Assembly: GCF_030546645.1 (NCBI RefSeq)
Contig: NZ_JAUOTO010000006.1
Span: forward strand, 372,001-436,000
Reading direction: 5' to 3'
From: Flavitalea plasmicola
GTDB taxonomy: Bacteria; Bacteroidota; Bacteroidia; Chitinophagales; Chitinophagaceae
Length of the DNA: 64,000 nucleotides
This document shows, in pieces, positions 7,920 through 15,998 of this stretch. Under the pieces are notes generated by a model that was not told the origin of the DNA, did no database searches, and saw nothing but the letters and a program-made list of their open reading frames with translations. The position numbers and the translations under genes are program-made. Numbering within the stretch: the stretch's first letter is position 1; the number at the start of each line of letters is the position of its first letter.

Positions 7920-10442
7920 ATGCTAAGTAGTGCTAAGAATTCCGTGCCTACGAGAGAGCAATTCTTACAACCTTATTTTATCGAAAAACCCTTTATCGAG
8001 GGCTTCGTGCTTGTCCATACCCGAGCCGTCGCCGGCCTTCCATATTTCCACGCCATGAACACTCCTCAAAACGATACATACGGGTCCCAATTACCCGGTG
8101 ACACAATGGAGCATGCCACGGAACCTCTGCCGTCCGCCAGACAGATAGATCTTCAGGACAGTTTGGCCAAATATGTTTCCGACATCATAGTTGCCACCGA
8201 CCTCACGGAAAAGATCATTTATTGGAACAAAGCCGCCGAGAAGTTCTATGGCATTCCTGCGCAGCAGGCTGTAGGTCAATCATTTCGCTCGCTGATCCAT
8301 TATGAATATTCGCATATTACGGAGGACGATGTCGAAAAAAGCTTCCGGGCAAGAGGTTTTTGGGACGGAGAAACGATCAATATTTCTGCAACCGGAAAAA
8401 AATCGTATCTTATTAGCTCTATTCGGTATATAAGGGATGAGGAAGGAAGGGCCACCGGGATAATGGTGGTCAGCAAGGACATTACAGAAAATAAGCTGGC
8501 GCAGCAGGAAAGACAGCTGGCAGAAGCACAGCTACGAGAGTACTCGGAACAGATAACCAATATCCTCGACAGTATTACTGACGGATTTTTTGTACTGGAC
8601 AGAAACTTTAGAGTGACTCTCTGGAATCATGAGGCCGAAAGGATCACCCGCCTCTCAGCAGCGGAAATGGTAGGGCAGCCTATCCGGGAAAAATTACCCG
8701 AGCTGGTGGACGCGGATACTTATCAATCTTTTCAAAAGGCCTTCAAAAAGAAAATGACGGTGACATTGGAACAATACAATGATCGCTCCGATCGCTGGCT
8801 GGAAATGAGCGTTTACCCCTCCGAACAGGGGCTGTTCGCCTATTTCAAAGATGTTACGGTCCGTAAAAAACAAGAGACGATGCTGGCGCTGGAAAGAAAA
8901 GTGCTGGAACAGAACTCCAATAAAAAAGCGCCCCTCCGCACCATCCTCAATAATTTTCTCAAAGGCATCGAAAAAATATTCCCGGGCATGTATTGCTCCG
9001 TGCTGACCCTCGACGAGGACGGCATGCGTGTCAGACACCTCTCGGCCCCGGGCCTTCCGGCCATTTATGCACATGCCATAGACGGCTTGCCCATCGGACC
9101 CGAAGCCGGTAGCTGCGGCACAGCAATGTTCCGGAAAGAAAAGGTCATCGTTTCCGACATCGAGCGGGATCCGCTCTGGACTGCAGCACGCGAGCTCGCC
9201 TTGAAATTCGGCCTCCGCGCCTGCTGGTCCTTTCCCGTCCTCAACGTCATGGGTGACGTAATGGCCGCATTCGCCGTATATTACACCACGGCCAAATCTC
9301 CCACCACACTGGAGCTGGACCTCGTGGAAAGAGCCGCAAATCTGGTGACGACCATTATCGAGAGCAAACGGGCAGAGGAAGAGCTCAGCATCAGCAATGA
9401 AAGATATATGCTGGCGACAAAAGCTTCCAATGACGCCATCTGGGACCGCGACCTGCACACCGGACTATATTTCTGGGGAGAAGGATTTTACCATCTTTTT
9501 GGTCACAAGCCCGGGCCTAAGGTCCGCACGAAGAAATTTTGGGAAATGCACGTTCACCCGGACGACCGCAGCAAGGTTATAAAGAACATCGACCGCTTCA
9601 TTCGCCGAAAGGACAAAGGCCTTTGGCTGGAAGAATACCGTTTTAGAAAGGCAGACGACCGCTATGCCCTGATCTCCGACAAAGGCTTCCTGGTCTTCGG
9701 AAAAGACGGTAGGGTCATCCGCATGGTAGGGTCCATGCAGGACATCACAGGCAAAAGAGAGATGGAAAAAAGATTGTTAAAGCAGGAGCTGAATAAACAA
9801 AAGATAATTGCCCAGGCCATGGTGGATGCCCAGGAAAAAGAAAGGGCCGAAATAGGAAAAGAACTGCATGACAACATAAACCAGATCCTTTCTACAACGA
9901 AGCTATACCTGGAGCTGGCTAAGAACGACCATAAGGAAAGACTGAGTCTCATCAGTCGCAGCGCTGACAACATTCACGAGGCCATCCACGAGATCCGGAA
10001 TATCTCCAGGTCCCTGGTGCCCGCCAGCATCGGAGATCTGGGACTCATTGATTCAATCTCGGATCTGGTCGAAAGTGTCCGCACTACCCGTGCTATACAC
10101 GTAGAGTTCTACCCAGTAGGTAAATTTGATGAGAAGATCAGTGATAAAGAGAAGCTCATGCTGTTCCGCATCATCCAGGAACAGGTGAATAATGTATTGA
10201 AACATTCCGGCGCAAAGAACCTGATCATCGAACTGCTGCTGGAAGAGACAGAGAACAGGATTGAACTCAATATAACAGATGATGGAAAAGGATTTGATCC
10301 GAAAAAAGTAAAAGGAAAAAAAGGGCTCGGCCTTTCCAATATCATGAGCAGGGCCGATCTTTTCGGGGGTATGGTAACGATTATGTCCGCACCGGGTGAA
10401 GGTTGTAAACTGAGAGTTCAAGTGCCTGTAATTAACTTTTAA
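7920..10442 (+). CDS. Cytosolic PAS/GAF sensor histidine kinase (NarX/HisKA_3 type)
   Basis: A sensor kinase that should phosphorylate one or both LuxR-type regulators that follow. The 840-residue protein has no membrane segment. Domains in order: PAS (about 70-195), PAS (about 205-325), GAF (about 340-490), PAS_3-type (about 495-620), a dimerisation/phosphoacceptor region with 'EIGKELHDNINQILS' (His about 654) and an HATPase with N box 'QEQVNNVLKHSGA', 'DDGKGFD' and 'GLGLSNI'. The HisKA_3-type phosphoacceptor and small HATPase are those of the NarX/DesK group, which partner NarL-type regulators. The start is uncertain: 7920 gives the longest frame, but the ATG at 8055 (MNTPQND) is a good alternative because the first 45 residues match no domain. 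The first regulator begins 11 bases downstream. Confidence 0.85.
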   Translation: MLSSAKNSVPTREQFLQPYFIEKPFIEGFVLVHTRAVAGLPYFHAMNTPQNDTYGSQLPGDTMEHATEPLPSARQIDLQDSLAKYVSDIIVATDLTEKIIYWNKAAEKFYGIPAQQAVGQSFRSLIHYEYSHITEDDVEKSFRARGFWDGETINISATGKKSYLISSIRYIRDEEGRATGIMVVSKDITENKLAQQERQLAEAQLREYSEQITNILDSITDGFFVLDRNFRVTLWNHEAERITRLSAAEMVGQPIREKLPELVDADTYQSFQKAFKKKMTVTLEQYNDRSDRWLEMSVYPSEQGLFAYFKDVTVRKKQETMLALERKVLEQNSNKKAPLRTILNNFLKGIEKIFPGMYCSVLTLDEDGMRVRHLSAPGLPAIYAHAIDGLPIGPEAGSCGTAMFRKEKVIVSDIERDPLWTAARELALKFGLRACWSFPVLNVMGDVMAAFAVYYTTAKSPTTLELDLVERAANLVTTIIESKRAEEELSISNERYMLATKASNDAIWDRDLHTGLYFWGEGFYHLFGHKPGPKVRTKKFWEMHVHPDDRSKVIKNIDRFIRRKDKGLWLEEYRFRKADDRYALISDKGFLVFGKDGRVIRMVGSMQDITGKREMEKRLLKQELNKQKIIAQAMVDAQEKERAEIGKELHDNINQILSTTKLYLELAKNDHKERLSLISRSADNIHEAIHEIRNISRSLVPASIGDLGLIDSISDLVESVRTTRAIHVEFYPVGKFDEKISDKEKLMLFRIIQEQVNNVLKHSGAKNLIIELLLEETENRIELNITDDGKGFDPKKVKGKKGLGLSNIMSRADLFGGMVTIMSAPGEGCKLRVQVPVINF

Positions 10443-10453
10443 AACAATCCTAT

Positions 10454-11095
10454 ATGAGCAAGATCAATATCTTAATTGCCGATGACCACAAACTGATAAG
10501 AGAGACCTGGAGCTATATCCTGAACAGTGATTCCCGATTCCAGGTGATCGCCGAATGTGGGGATGCACAGGAAGCCGTGGAATTGGCAAAAGCAAAACGC
10601 CCTCATGTCGTGCTGATGGATATAAACATGACCCCTTTCTCCGGCCTTGAGGCTACCCAACGGATCCGCAAGATCTCTCCCGGCTCCAAGGTCATTGGCG
10701 TATCCATGCACTCCCAACCGGCATATGCCAAGAAAATGCTGCAGATGGGCGCACGCGGATATGTCACCAAGAACTCCTCCAAGGAAGAAATGATCAAGGC
10801 CATATTGGAAGTCAACCATGGCAATAAATACATTTGCGACGAAATAAAGAACATTATTTCGGAACAGCTGCTGGATGAAAAAGAAGACTCACCCAATATC
10901 AATGCACTGACGGAAAGGGAAATGCAGATCATCAACTTCATCAAAGAAGGCCTTTCCTCTAAAGAGATAGCCACCAGCCTCAATATTTCCCTGAAAACAG
11001 TGGAAGTTCACCGGCATAATATTCTTAAAAAGTTGAAACTCAAGAACTCAGCGTCCCTGGTAAACTTTATTAACACGAATGCGACCTATATTTAG
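10454..11095 (+). CDS. NarL/LuxR-family response regulator (copy 1)
   Basis: A two-component response regulator, 213 residues, with a receiver domain (1-120: acidic pair 'ADDH', phospho-acceptor Asp in 'VVLMDINM', Lys in 'GYVTKNSS') and a C-terminal LuxR-type helix-turn-helix (about 148-205, 'LTEREMQIINFIKEGLSSKEIA'). It lies 11 bases after the histidine kinase and is surely its partner. A close paralogue lies 2 kb downstream (13148). The stop codon is part of a terminator hairpin. Confidence 0.92.
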   Translation: MSKINILIADDHKLIRETWSYILNSDSRFQVIAECGDAQEAVELAKAKRPHVVLMDINMTPFSGLEATQRIRKISPGSKVIGVSMHSQPAYAKKMLQMGARGYVTKNSSKEEMIKAILEVNHGNKYICDEIKNIISEQLLDEKEDSPNINALTEREMQIINFIKEGLSSKEIATSLNISLKTVEVHRHNILKKLKLKNSASLVNFINTNATYI

Positions 11096-11103
11096 GTCGC
11101 ATT
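11078..11103 (+). terminator. Terminator hairpin that contains the stop codon of the response regulator
   Basis: AATGCGACCTA (11078-11088) and TAGGTCGCATT (11093-11103) are perfect 11-bp inverted repeats with the loop TATT, followed by TTCG. The TAG at 11093-11095 is the stop codon of the response regulator. The hairpin separates the two-component operon from the promoter of the next gene 15 bases on. Confidence 0.7.
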
Positions 11104-11117
11104 TCGCTGAATTTCGG

Positions 11118-11125
11118 TACCTTTG
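11118..11125 (+). promoter_or_regulatory. -7 promoter element of the PurF-like gene
   Basis: TACCTTTG matches TAnnTTTG and lies 21 bases before the ATG at 11147. A TTG start codon that would extend the reading frame to 11123 lies inside this element, which argues for the ATG. No good -33 TTG is seen. Confidence 0.55.
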
Positions 11126-11146
11126 CGACTTATTTTCAGCGGACCC

Positions 11147-12994
11147 ATGAGTGATGAAATAAAACATGAATGCGGGTTGGCATTCATCCGATTACGAAAG
11201 CCGTTCTCCTATTACCTGCAGCAATACGGCACAGTTCTGTACGGCCTTAACAAGCTGTACCTCCTGATGGAAAAACAACACAATAGAGGTCAGGACGGAG
11301 CAGGAGTAGCCGCTGTCAAGCTTAACACTGAACCCGGATACCCTTTCCTTCACAGGATCAGAAGTAGTAATAACCAGCCGATCGCAGACATCTTTTCGAA
11401 AATAATGGGGGAAGTAAAAGAGCTGGAACAGTACCAGCCCGATATCAAAAAACACCCCGGTCTCATGAAAGGTCACATCTCCTTCCTGGGAGAAGTGCTC
11501 CTGGGCCACCTGCGCTACGGTACGCAGGGCAAGAACAGCACCGACTTCTGCCACCCGTTTATCAAACGAAATACTATTCCTGCCAGAAACCTCGCCCTTG
11601 CCGGCAACTTCAACCTCGTAAATACCGATGAACTTTTTGCGCTCATTGGCGTTGATCCCGGTGATTTCCAAAAACAAAGCGACCTGGCCGCTATGATGGA
11701 AGTGATCCATCATTTCCAGGTCAAGGCCGACGAAACATCTACTGAAAACCTGGACGTTGCCGGCCTTCTGCGCAAGGCGGTATCACTTTTCGACGGAGGA
11801 TTCACCGTGGGTGGTCTCATAGGCAACGGAGATAGCTTTGTCTTCCGGGATGCCAACGGCATCAGGCCGGCCTATTATTACGTCAGCGAGGACGTAGTAG
11901 TTGCCGCTTCGGAAAGGGCCGCAATACGCACCGTATTCAATGTCGGCGAAAATGAGGTAATGGAGCTGATGCCGGGGAAAGGCCTCATCGTAAAAGCAGA
12001 CGGTAAGGTATCAGTAGAGACCATATTGGAACCTAAAGAACGCAGGGCCTGCAGTTTCGAACGCATCTACTTCTCCAGGGGCAGCGATGAAAAGATCTAC
12101 CGCGAAAGGATCGCCCTGGGCTATAACCTTAGCGAACAGATCCTGAATGCCATCAACCACGACCTGAAAAATACGATCTTCTCTTTCATTCCAAATACGG
12201 CAGAAGTGGCTTTCTACGGTCTGTGGAAAGGAATGGACGATTATCTTGAAGGCGTAAAGATCCAACGGATACTTTCCTGGGGAAAAGACATCAATGAAGA
12301 TAAGCTGGTGGAAATGCTCAGCCGAAAGATACGCGTGGAGAAAGTGGCGATAAAGGATGTGAAAATGCGCACCTTTATCACGGAAGACGTCAGCCGGAAC
12401 GAAATGGTTCAGCACGTATATGATGTTACTTATGGCACAGTCCGCAAGAACGAAGACACCCTCGTGGTGATAGATGACTCTATCGTGCGCGGTACCACAC
12501 TGAAGGAAAGCATTGTACGAATGCTCACTCGGCTGGAACCCAAAAAGATCATCATTGTATCCTCCGCCCCGCAGATCCGTTACCCCGACTGCTACGGCAT
12601 CGACATGAGCAAATTGGGCGACTTCATTGCATTCCGCGCAGCAGTGGAGCTGATGAAGGAAAAAGGGAAAGAAAGCTGCCTGCAGGAACTCTACGAGAAA
12701 TGCAAGGAATTACAACGGACAGGACAGTTGCACCTGGAGAACATTGTTCAGCAGGTGTACAAACCTTTCACTACGGAAGAGATCTCCAACAAAATAGCAC
12801 AGCTCATAACGCCACCCGAGATCAACACTCCCATACAGGTCATCTATCAGACGATCGAATCCCTGCATAAGTCCTGCCCCACGAACACCGGTGATTGGTA
12901 TTTCACGGGCAATTACCCCACAGCAGGCGGTAATAGAGTGGTTAATAAGGCATTCATGAACTACATGGAAGGCAAGAACGTCCGGGGCTATTAA
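11147..12994 (+). CDS. Divergent PurF-like amidophosphoribosyltransferase
   Basis: A class II glutamine amidotransferase fused to a phosphoribosyltransferase, the architecture of PurF (first step of purine synthesis). The 615-residue protein starts MSDEIKHECGL, so Cys9 can be the N-terminal nucleophile after removal of a short propeptide; 'HNRGQDGAG' and 'GHLRYGTQG' match the glutaminase domain. The PRPP loop 'VVIDDSIVRGTT' (about residues 440-451) is intact. The protein is about 100 residues longer than ordinary PurF (near 500) and its N-terminus after the Cys is unusual. It may be a second PurF-like enzyme with another acceptor rather than the housekeeping one. It stands between two paralogous response regulators behind its own promoter. 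Confidence 0.75.
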   Translation: MSDEIKHECGLAFIRLRKPFSYYLQQYGTVLYGLNKLYLLMEKQHNRGQDGAGVAAVKLNTEPGYPFLHRIRSSNNQPIADIFSKIMGEVKELEQYQPDIKKHPGLMKGHISFLGEVLLGHLRYGTQGKNSTDFCHPFIKRNTIPARNLALAGNFNLVNTDELFALIGVDPGDFQKQSDLAAMMEVIHHFQVKADETSTENLDVAGLLRKAVSLFDGGFTVGGLIGNGDSFVFRDANGIRPAYYYVSEDVVVAASERAAIRTVFNVGENEVMELMPGKGLIVKADGKVSVETILEPKERRACSFERIYFSRGSDEKIYRERIALGYNLSEQILNAINHDLKNTIFSFIPNTAEVAFYGLWKGMDDYLEGVKIQRILSWGKDINEDKLVEMLSRKIRVEKVAIKDVKMRTFITEDVSRNEMVQHVYDVTYGTVRKNEDTLVVIDDSIVRGTTLKESIVRMLTRLEPKKIIIVSSAPQIRYPDCYGIDMSKLGDFIAFRAAVELMKEKGKESCLQELYEKCKELQRTGQLHLENIVQQVYKPFTTEEISNKIAQLITPPEINTPIQVIYQTIESLHKSCPTNTGDWYFTGNYPTAGGNRVVNKAFMNYMEGKNVRGY

Positions 12995-13147
12995 GGTGCC
13001 CCATAAAAAAATTGACGATATCGGATAAAATACTTATAATTACATACTGGTTTTATAGTACCCCCCTTCCCACTTAACAACCTCTCGCCTGGTTTATGCT
13101 CTAATTAGTGCTCTTTGTTATTTCTACTTCTGAAAAACGCAGGCGTT

Positions 13148-13789
13148 ATGAAGAAAGTTTCTATCATGATCGTAGACGATCACACTCTCATCAGGGAGAC
13201 ATGGAGTTTTTTGTTAGGAAAAAATGAAAATTTTGATGTAGTGGCGGAATGCGGAGACGGAGAACGCGCCATAGAATTAGCCAGGGACAAAAGACCCGAT
13301 GTGGTCTTGCTGGATATTAATATGGCGCCTATGAGCGGCTTCGACGTGCTGAAAATGATCCGGAAATATTCCCCCGGCTCTAAAATCATCGGAGTTTCCA
13401 TGCACAGCCAACCTGCCTATGCAAAAAAAATGCTTCGACTGGGGGCAAAAGGGTACGTCACCAAAAATTCCCCTCGGCAGGAAATGCTGGAAGCCATCTC
13501 TGAAGTCAGCAATAACCAGGTTTACATCTGCCAGGAAGTGAAGAATATCCTCTCCGAACAGATGCTCAATGGAGATCAGGTGAACCCGGATATCAATAAT
13601 CTTTCCGATAGGGAAATGCAGATCGTCCGAGCCCTGAAAGAAGGACTGTCATCCAAGGAAATAGCATCCGATCTGAACATCTCGCTGAAAACAGTGGAGG
13701 TCCACCGGCACAATATTCTCAAGAAGCTGAAGCTGAAGAATACAGTCTCCCTTATTAACTTTATCAACTCCCAGGCTTTTGATATCTAG
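13148..13789 (+). CDS. NarL/LuxR-family response regulator (copy 2)
   Basis: A 213-residue paralogue of the regulator at 10454. The receiver domain has 'VDDH', the phospho-acceptor Asp in 'VVLLDINM' and Lys in 'GYVTKNSP'; the LuxR-type HTH is near residues 148-205. Both copies share 'GVSMHSQPAYAKKML' and 'ISLKTVEVHRHNILKKLKLKN' without change, so recognition helices and probably targets overlap. The ATG at 13148 (MKKVSIMIVDD) is chosen over upstream in-frame starts because it matches copy 1. No second kinase is adjacent, so cross-talk with the kinase at 7920 is likely. Confidence 0.92.
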   Translation: MKKVSIMIVDDHTLIRETWSFLLGKNENFDVVAECGDGERAIELARDKRPDVVLLDINMAPMSGFDVLKMIRKYSPGSKIIGVSMHSQPAYAKKMLRLGAKGYVTKNSPRQEMLEAISEVSNNQVYICQEVKNILSEQMLNGDQVNPDINNLSDREMQIVRALKEGLSSKEIASDLNISLKTVEVHRHNILKKLKLKNTVSLINFINSQAFDI

Positions 13790-13880
13790 TTGACTTTCAG
13801 TGTGCTACAGGTAGGGGCGGAAAAATATGGCTATGAAGTCCGGGCTAAAATGAGTAGATTTATATAGCCAAACTTCCGCC

Positions 13881-14384
13881 ATGAAAACCCTATTGATCAT
13901 ACGACACGCAAAAAGCAGCTGGGATAATGCCGACCTGAATGATATCGATCGACCTCTGAACGATCGGGGCAAGCGTGATGCCCCCGTAATGGCGGGAAGA
14001 TTGATCAAAGCTGGCGTTAAAACAGATCTTTTTGTTTCCAGTCCCGCCAAAAGAGCCCGCCAAACCGCCGGGATCTTTATGCATGAATTCGGAAGAAAAG
14101 AAAAAGAGCTCGTCATTATCCAGCAATTATATCATGCCCAGGTACAGGATTTCAAAGAAGTAGTGGCCAGCATCGACGACCGGTATGATTCCATAGCCCT
14201 CTTTTCACATAACCCCGGGATCACTGCCTTTGCAAATATTCTAAGTTCCGTTCGCCTGGATAATATGCCCACTTGCAGCATATTCGCAGTCACCAGCCCG
14301 GCAGAGAGCTGGAAAGGATTCCTCAGCAGCGGTCCGACATTTTGGTTCTTCGATTATCCTAAATCGATAGGGGAGAAGGATTGA
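13881..14384 (+). CDS. SixA-like phosphohistidine phosphatase
   Basis: A histidine-phosphatase superfamily enzyme of the short SixA type, 167 residues. The 'RHAKS' motif (Arg8-His9) supplies the catalytic His, and a second His lies in 'FSHNPGIT' (about residue 113). SixA removes phosphate from histidine phosphotransfer proteins, but substrates of the Bacteroidota members are not established. It lies downstream of a two-component cluster, which fits a signalling role without proving it. Its 3' end overlaps that of the converging glycosyltransferase gene by 26 bases. TAGATTTA at 13855-13862 may be its -7 promoter element. Confidence 0.8.
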   Translation: MKTLLIIRHAKSSWDNADLNDIDRPLNDRGKRDAPVMAGRLIKAGVKTDLFVSSPAKRARQTAGIFMHEFGRKEKELVIIQQLYHAQVQDFKEVVASIDDRYDSIALFSHNPGITAFANILSSVRLDNMPTCSIFAVTSPAESWKGFLSSGPTFWFFDYPKSIGEKD

Positions 14385-15498
14385 TCTTTTCCAGCAATGC
14401 TGCTATGGCGCCCTGTAATGAATTCCTTTCTTCCTCCACCGGGACAAATGGAAATTTCTCCACTTCCACCAGTGCATTCGCAAGTGAGAACTCCGCTTGC
14501 TTCGTGCAAAAAGCAATCTTTTTATCCGACAAATATTTGCCCAGGTATTCCTGCTCCGTTTGCCCCGGCGTGGGTATAAGGATCGCTTTCTTCCCCAAAC
14601 GCACCAGGTCCATCACCGTGCTATAACCAGCCCTGGCCACCACCAGCTTCGTGCGCAGCAAGATTTCATTCAACGCCCGCGCAGGCAGGTGGTCATGTAC
14701 CTCCACCTCCCGTAAATCAACCTCCAATGGCCCGCCTCCCCCCGGTAGACCGCGTACCAGCACCACCTTGCCCGAAAAAGCACCCAATTGACCCAGAACC
14801 TTCTTTTCAAGGATGGTACGCTGCGGTTCCGGACCCGAAAGAAGGACCAACAGGTCTACCCAACTTCCTTCTGCCTGAGCAAGCCCCTCCATCCGTGTCA
14901 ATATTCCAATATACCGGGCCGGAACCGCCGGCATCCGAGGGGGATGCGAAAGCTTTCCGGCTAACCCCGACCCCCGCTCCCAGTCAGGAACCCAGCAGAT
15001 GGAAAACCGCTCTATAAGCCGGTAATGCAGTCTTTGTGCCCACCGGTCCACCCATGAGCCAAGGGAGGTTCTGAGGCCCAGCTGATGCGTAATAAACACG
15101 GAATAGATCCCTTTTCCCCATAAACCATATCGATTATCAGAGATCACTGCATCTAATTCCGTTTGATCCCTGAATTGCCGCAGCCAGCGACCTTCCTCCT
15201 TGACCCGGGTCAATATTTTAGGTATGGAACCTATCAGCCGAAGGAACGTAAAGGCACGGTTTTTGCCATATCTTATGTGATAGCCAGGCAGTTCTACAAA
15301 CGATAGGAAGGGAAATTCTTTTTTTAAGAGCTCTTTTTGGTCGCCCATAGCCGCGATCCACACCTCACATTTGAAATTTATTAATTCTTTAATGATTGGT
15401 ATACATCTGGTTGCGTGCCCTAAACCCCAGTCGAGGGGGGCAACAAGTATCCTGGGTTTTCGTGCAATAGGATTGTTAATTTTTAAGAGAGTTGCCAA
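14359..15498 (-). CDS. MurG-like glycosyltransferase (GT-B fold)
   Basis: A 379-residue glycosyltransferase resembling the UDP-GlcNAc-dependent GT28/MurG group. The N-terminal nucleotide-fold motif is 'VAPLDWGLGHATRCIPII' (about 21-38), and the C-terminal donor-site region has 'ARAGYSTVMDLVRLGKKAILIP' followed by 'GQTEQEYLGKYL'. No signal peptide or membrane segment is seen; such enzymes work on the inner face of the membrane. The substrate cannot be told from sequence. It is a single gene, convergent with sixA, and divergent from the small lipoprotein gene at 15549. Confidence 0.75.
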   Translation of the reverse strand: MATLLKINNPIARKPRILVAPLDWGLGHATRCIPIIKELINFKCEVWIAAMGDQKELLKKEFPFLSFVELPGYHIRYGKNRAFTFLRLIGSIPKILTRVKEEGRWLRQFRDQTELDAVISDNRYGLWGKGIYSVFITHQLGLRTSLGSWVDRWAQRLHYRLIERFSICWVPDWERGSGLAGKLSHPPRMPAVPARYIGILTRMEGLAQAEGSWVDLLVLLSGPEPQRTILEKKVLGQLGAFSGKVVLVRGLPGGGGPLEVDLREVEVHDHLPARALNEILLRTKLVVARAGYSTVMDLVRLGKKAILIPTPGQTEQEYLGKYLSDKKIAFCTKQAEFSLANALVEVEKFPFVPVEEERNSLQGAIAALLEKINPSPLSI

Positions 15499-15548
15499 AC
15501 GGGATACTTTTTTCTTAACAAAATAGTTAAATTAGTAAGACTAAAGCC

Positions 15549-15701
15549 ATGAAATCAAGCAAAACTTCGAGGCCGATATTGATTCTCTTATTATTATTTA
15601 GTAGCATTGTAATAATTAGCTGCAACGCAGGAAGAGGAATCGGTGGAAGCAGTAAGAAATGCGGTTGTGGCGTGACGAGTGGTATGGCTGGTTATAAATA
15701 A
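15549..15701 (+). CDS. Tiny lipoprotein with a CGCG motif
   Basis: A 50-residue reading frame with an ATG start, a short basic N-terminus (MKSSKTSRP), a hydrophobic stretch (ILILLLLFSSIVII) and a lipobox-like 'IISC' with Cys25. The mature part would be only 26 residues, Gly-rich, with the pair 'KKCGCG'. It is not a family I recognise. The signal anatomy and the position 32 bases before another small gene suggest that it is real. The clustered Cys residues could bind a metal or be redox active; this is a guess. Confidence 0.6.
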   Translation: MKSSKTSRPILILLLLFSSIVIISCNAGRGIGGSSKKCGCGVTSGMAGYK

Positions 15702-15733
15702 GGTACGTCTGGTTATTAAAATCTAATAAAGTA

Positions 15734-15982
15734 ATGAAAACTTGTAACAGAGATTTGCTTGTTTTGGTGAAAGATGAACAAATGAACGAACAGTCCATGG
15801 AGCAGGAACTGGAACAGCTCAATGAACTTTTATTCCACTTTGAAACCATCGATAGCTTTTGCGTTGCCCATGAAGTATTCGATATCAACAAGCACAAGAC
15901 ATTGTATAAGCGGGACGCCATGCAAAAGATCATCCGTGAAAAGGAATTAAAACCCTTCATCTTCATTTGTAATAAGAACTAA
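15734..15982 (+). CDS. Small hypothetical protein (82 aa)
   Basis: An 82-residue soluble protein starting MKTCNRDLL, with an acidic helical segment rich in Glu and Gln (residues about 18-36) and an end with 'REKELKPFIFICNKN'. I do not recognise the family. It follows the tiny lipoprotein by 32 bases on the same strand and is convergent with the aminotransferase gene, whose end lies 16 bases on. Start codon, length and spacing all look like a real small gene of a two-gene unit. Confidence 0.6.
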   Translation: MKTCNRDLLVLVKDEQMNEQSMEQELEQLNELLFHFETIDSFCVAHEVFDINKHKTLYKRDAMQKIIREKELKPFIFICNKN

Positions 15983-15998
15983 TGACGAAAATTTACGC

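Noticed and set aside
8694-9458. A 254-codon antisense frame inside the histidine kinase gene
   Set aside because: The sense strand encodes continuous PAS and GAF domains; the antisense product looks like a shadow.
11123-11146. TTG start that adds eight residues to the PurF-like protein
   Set aside because: The TTG is part of the -7 element TACCTTTG and would lie upstream of the transcription start.
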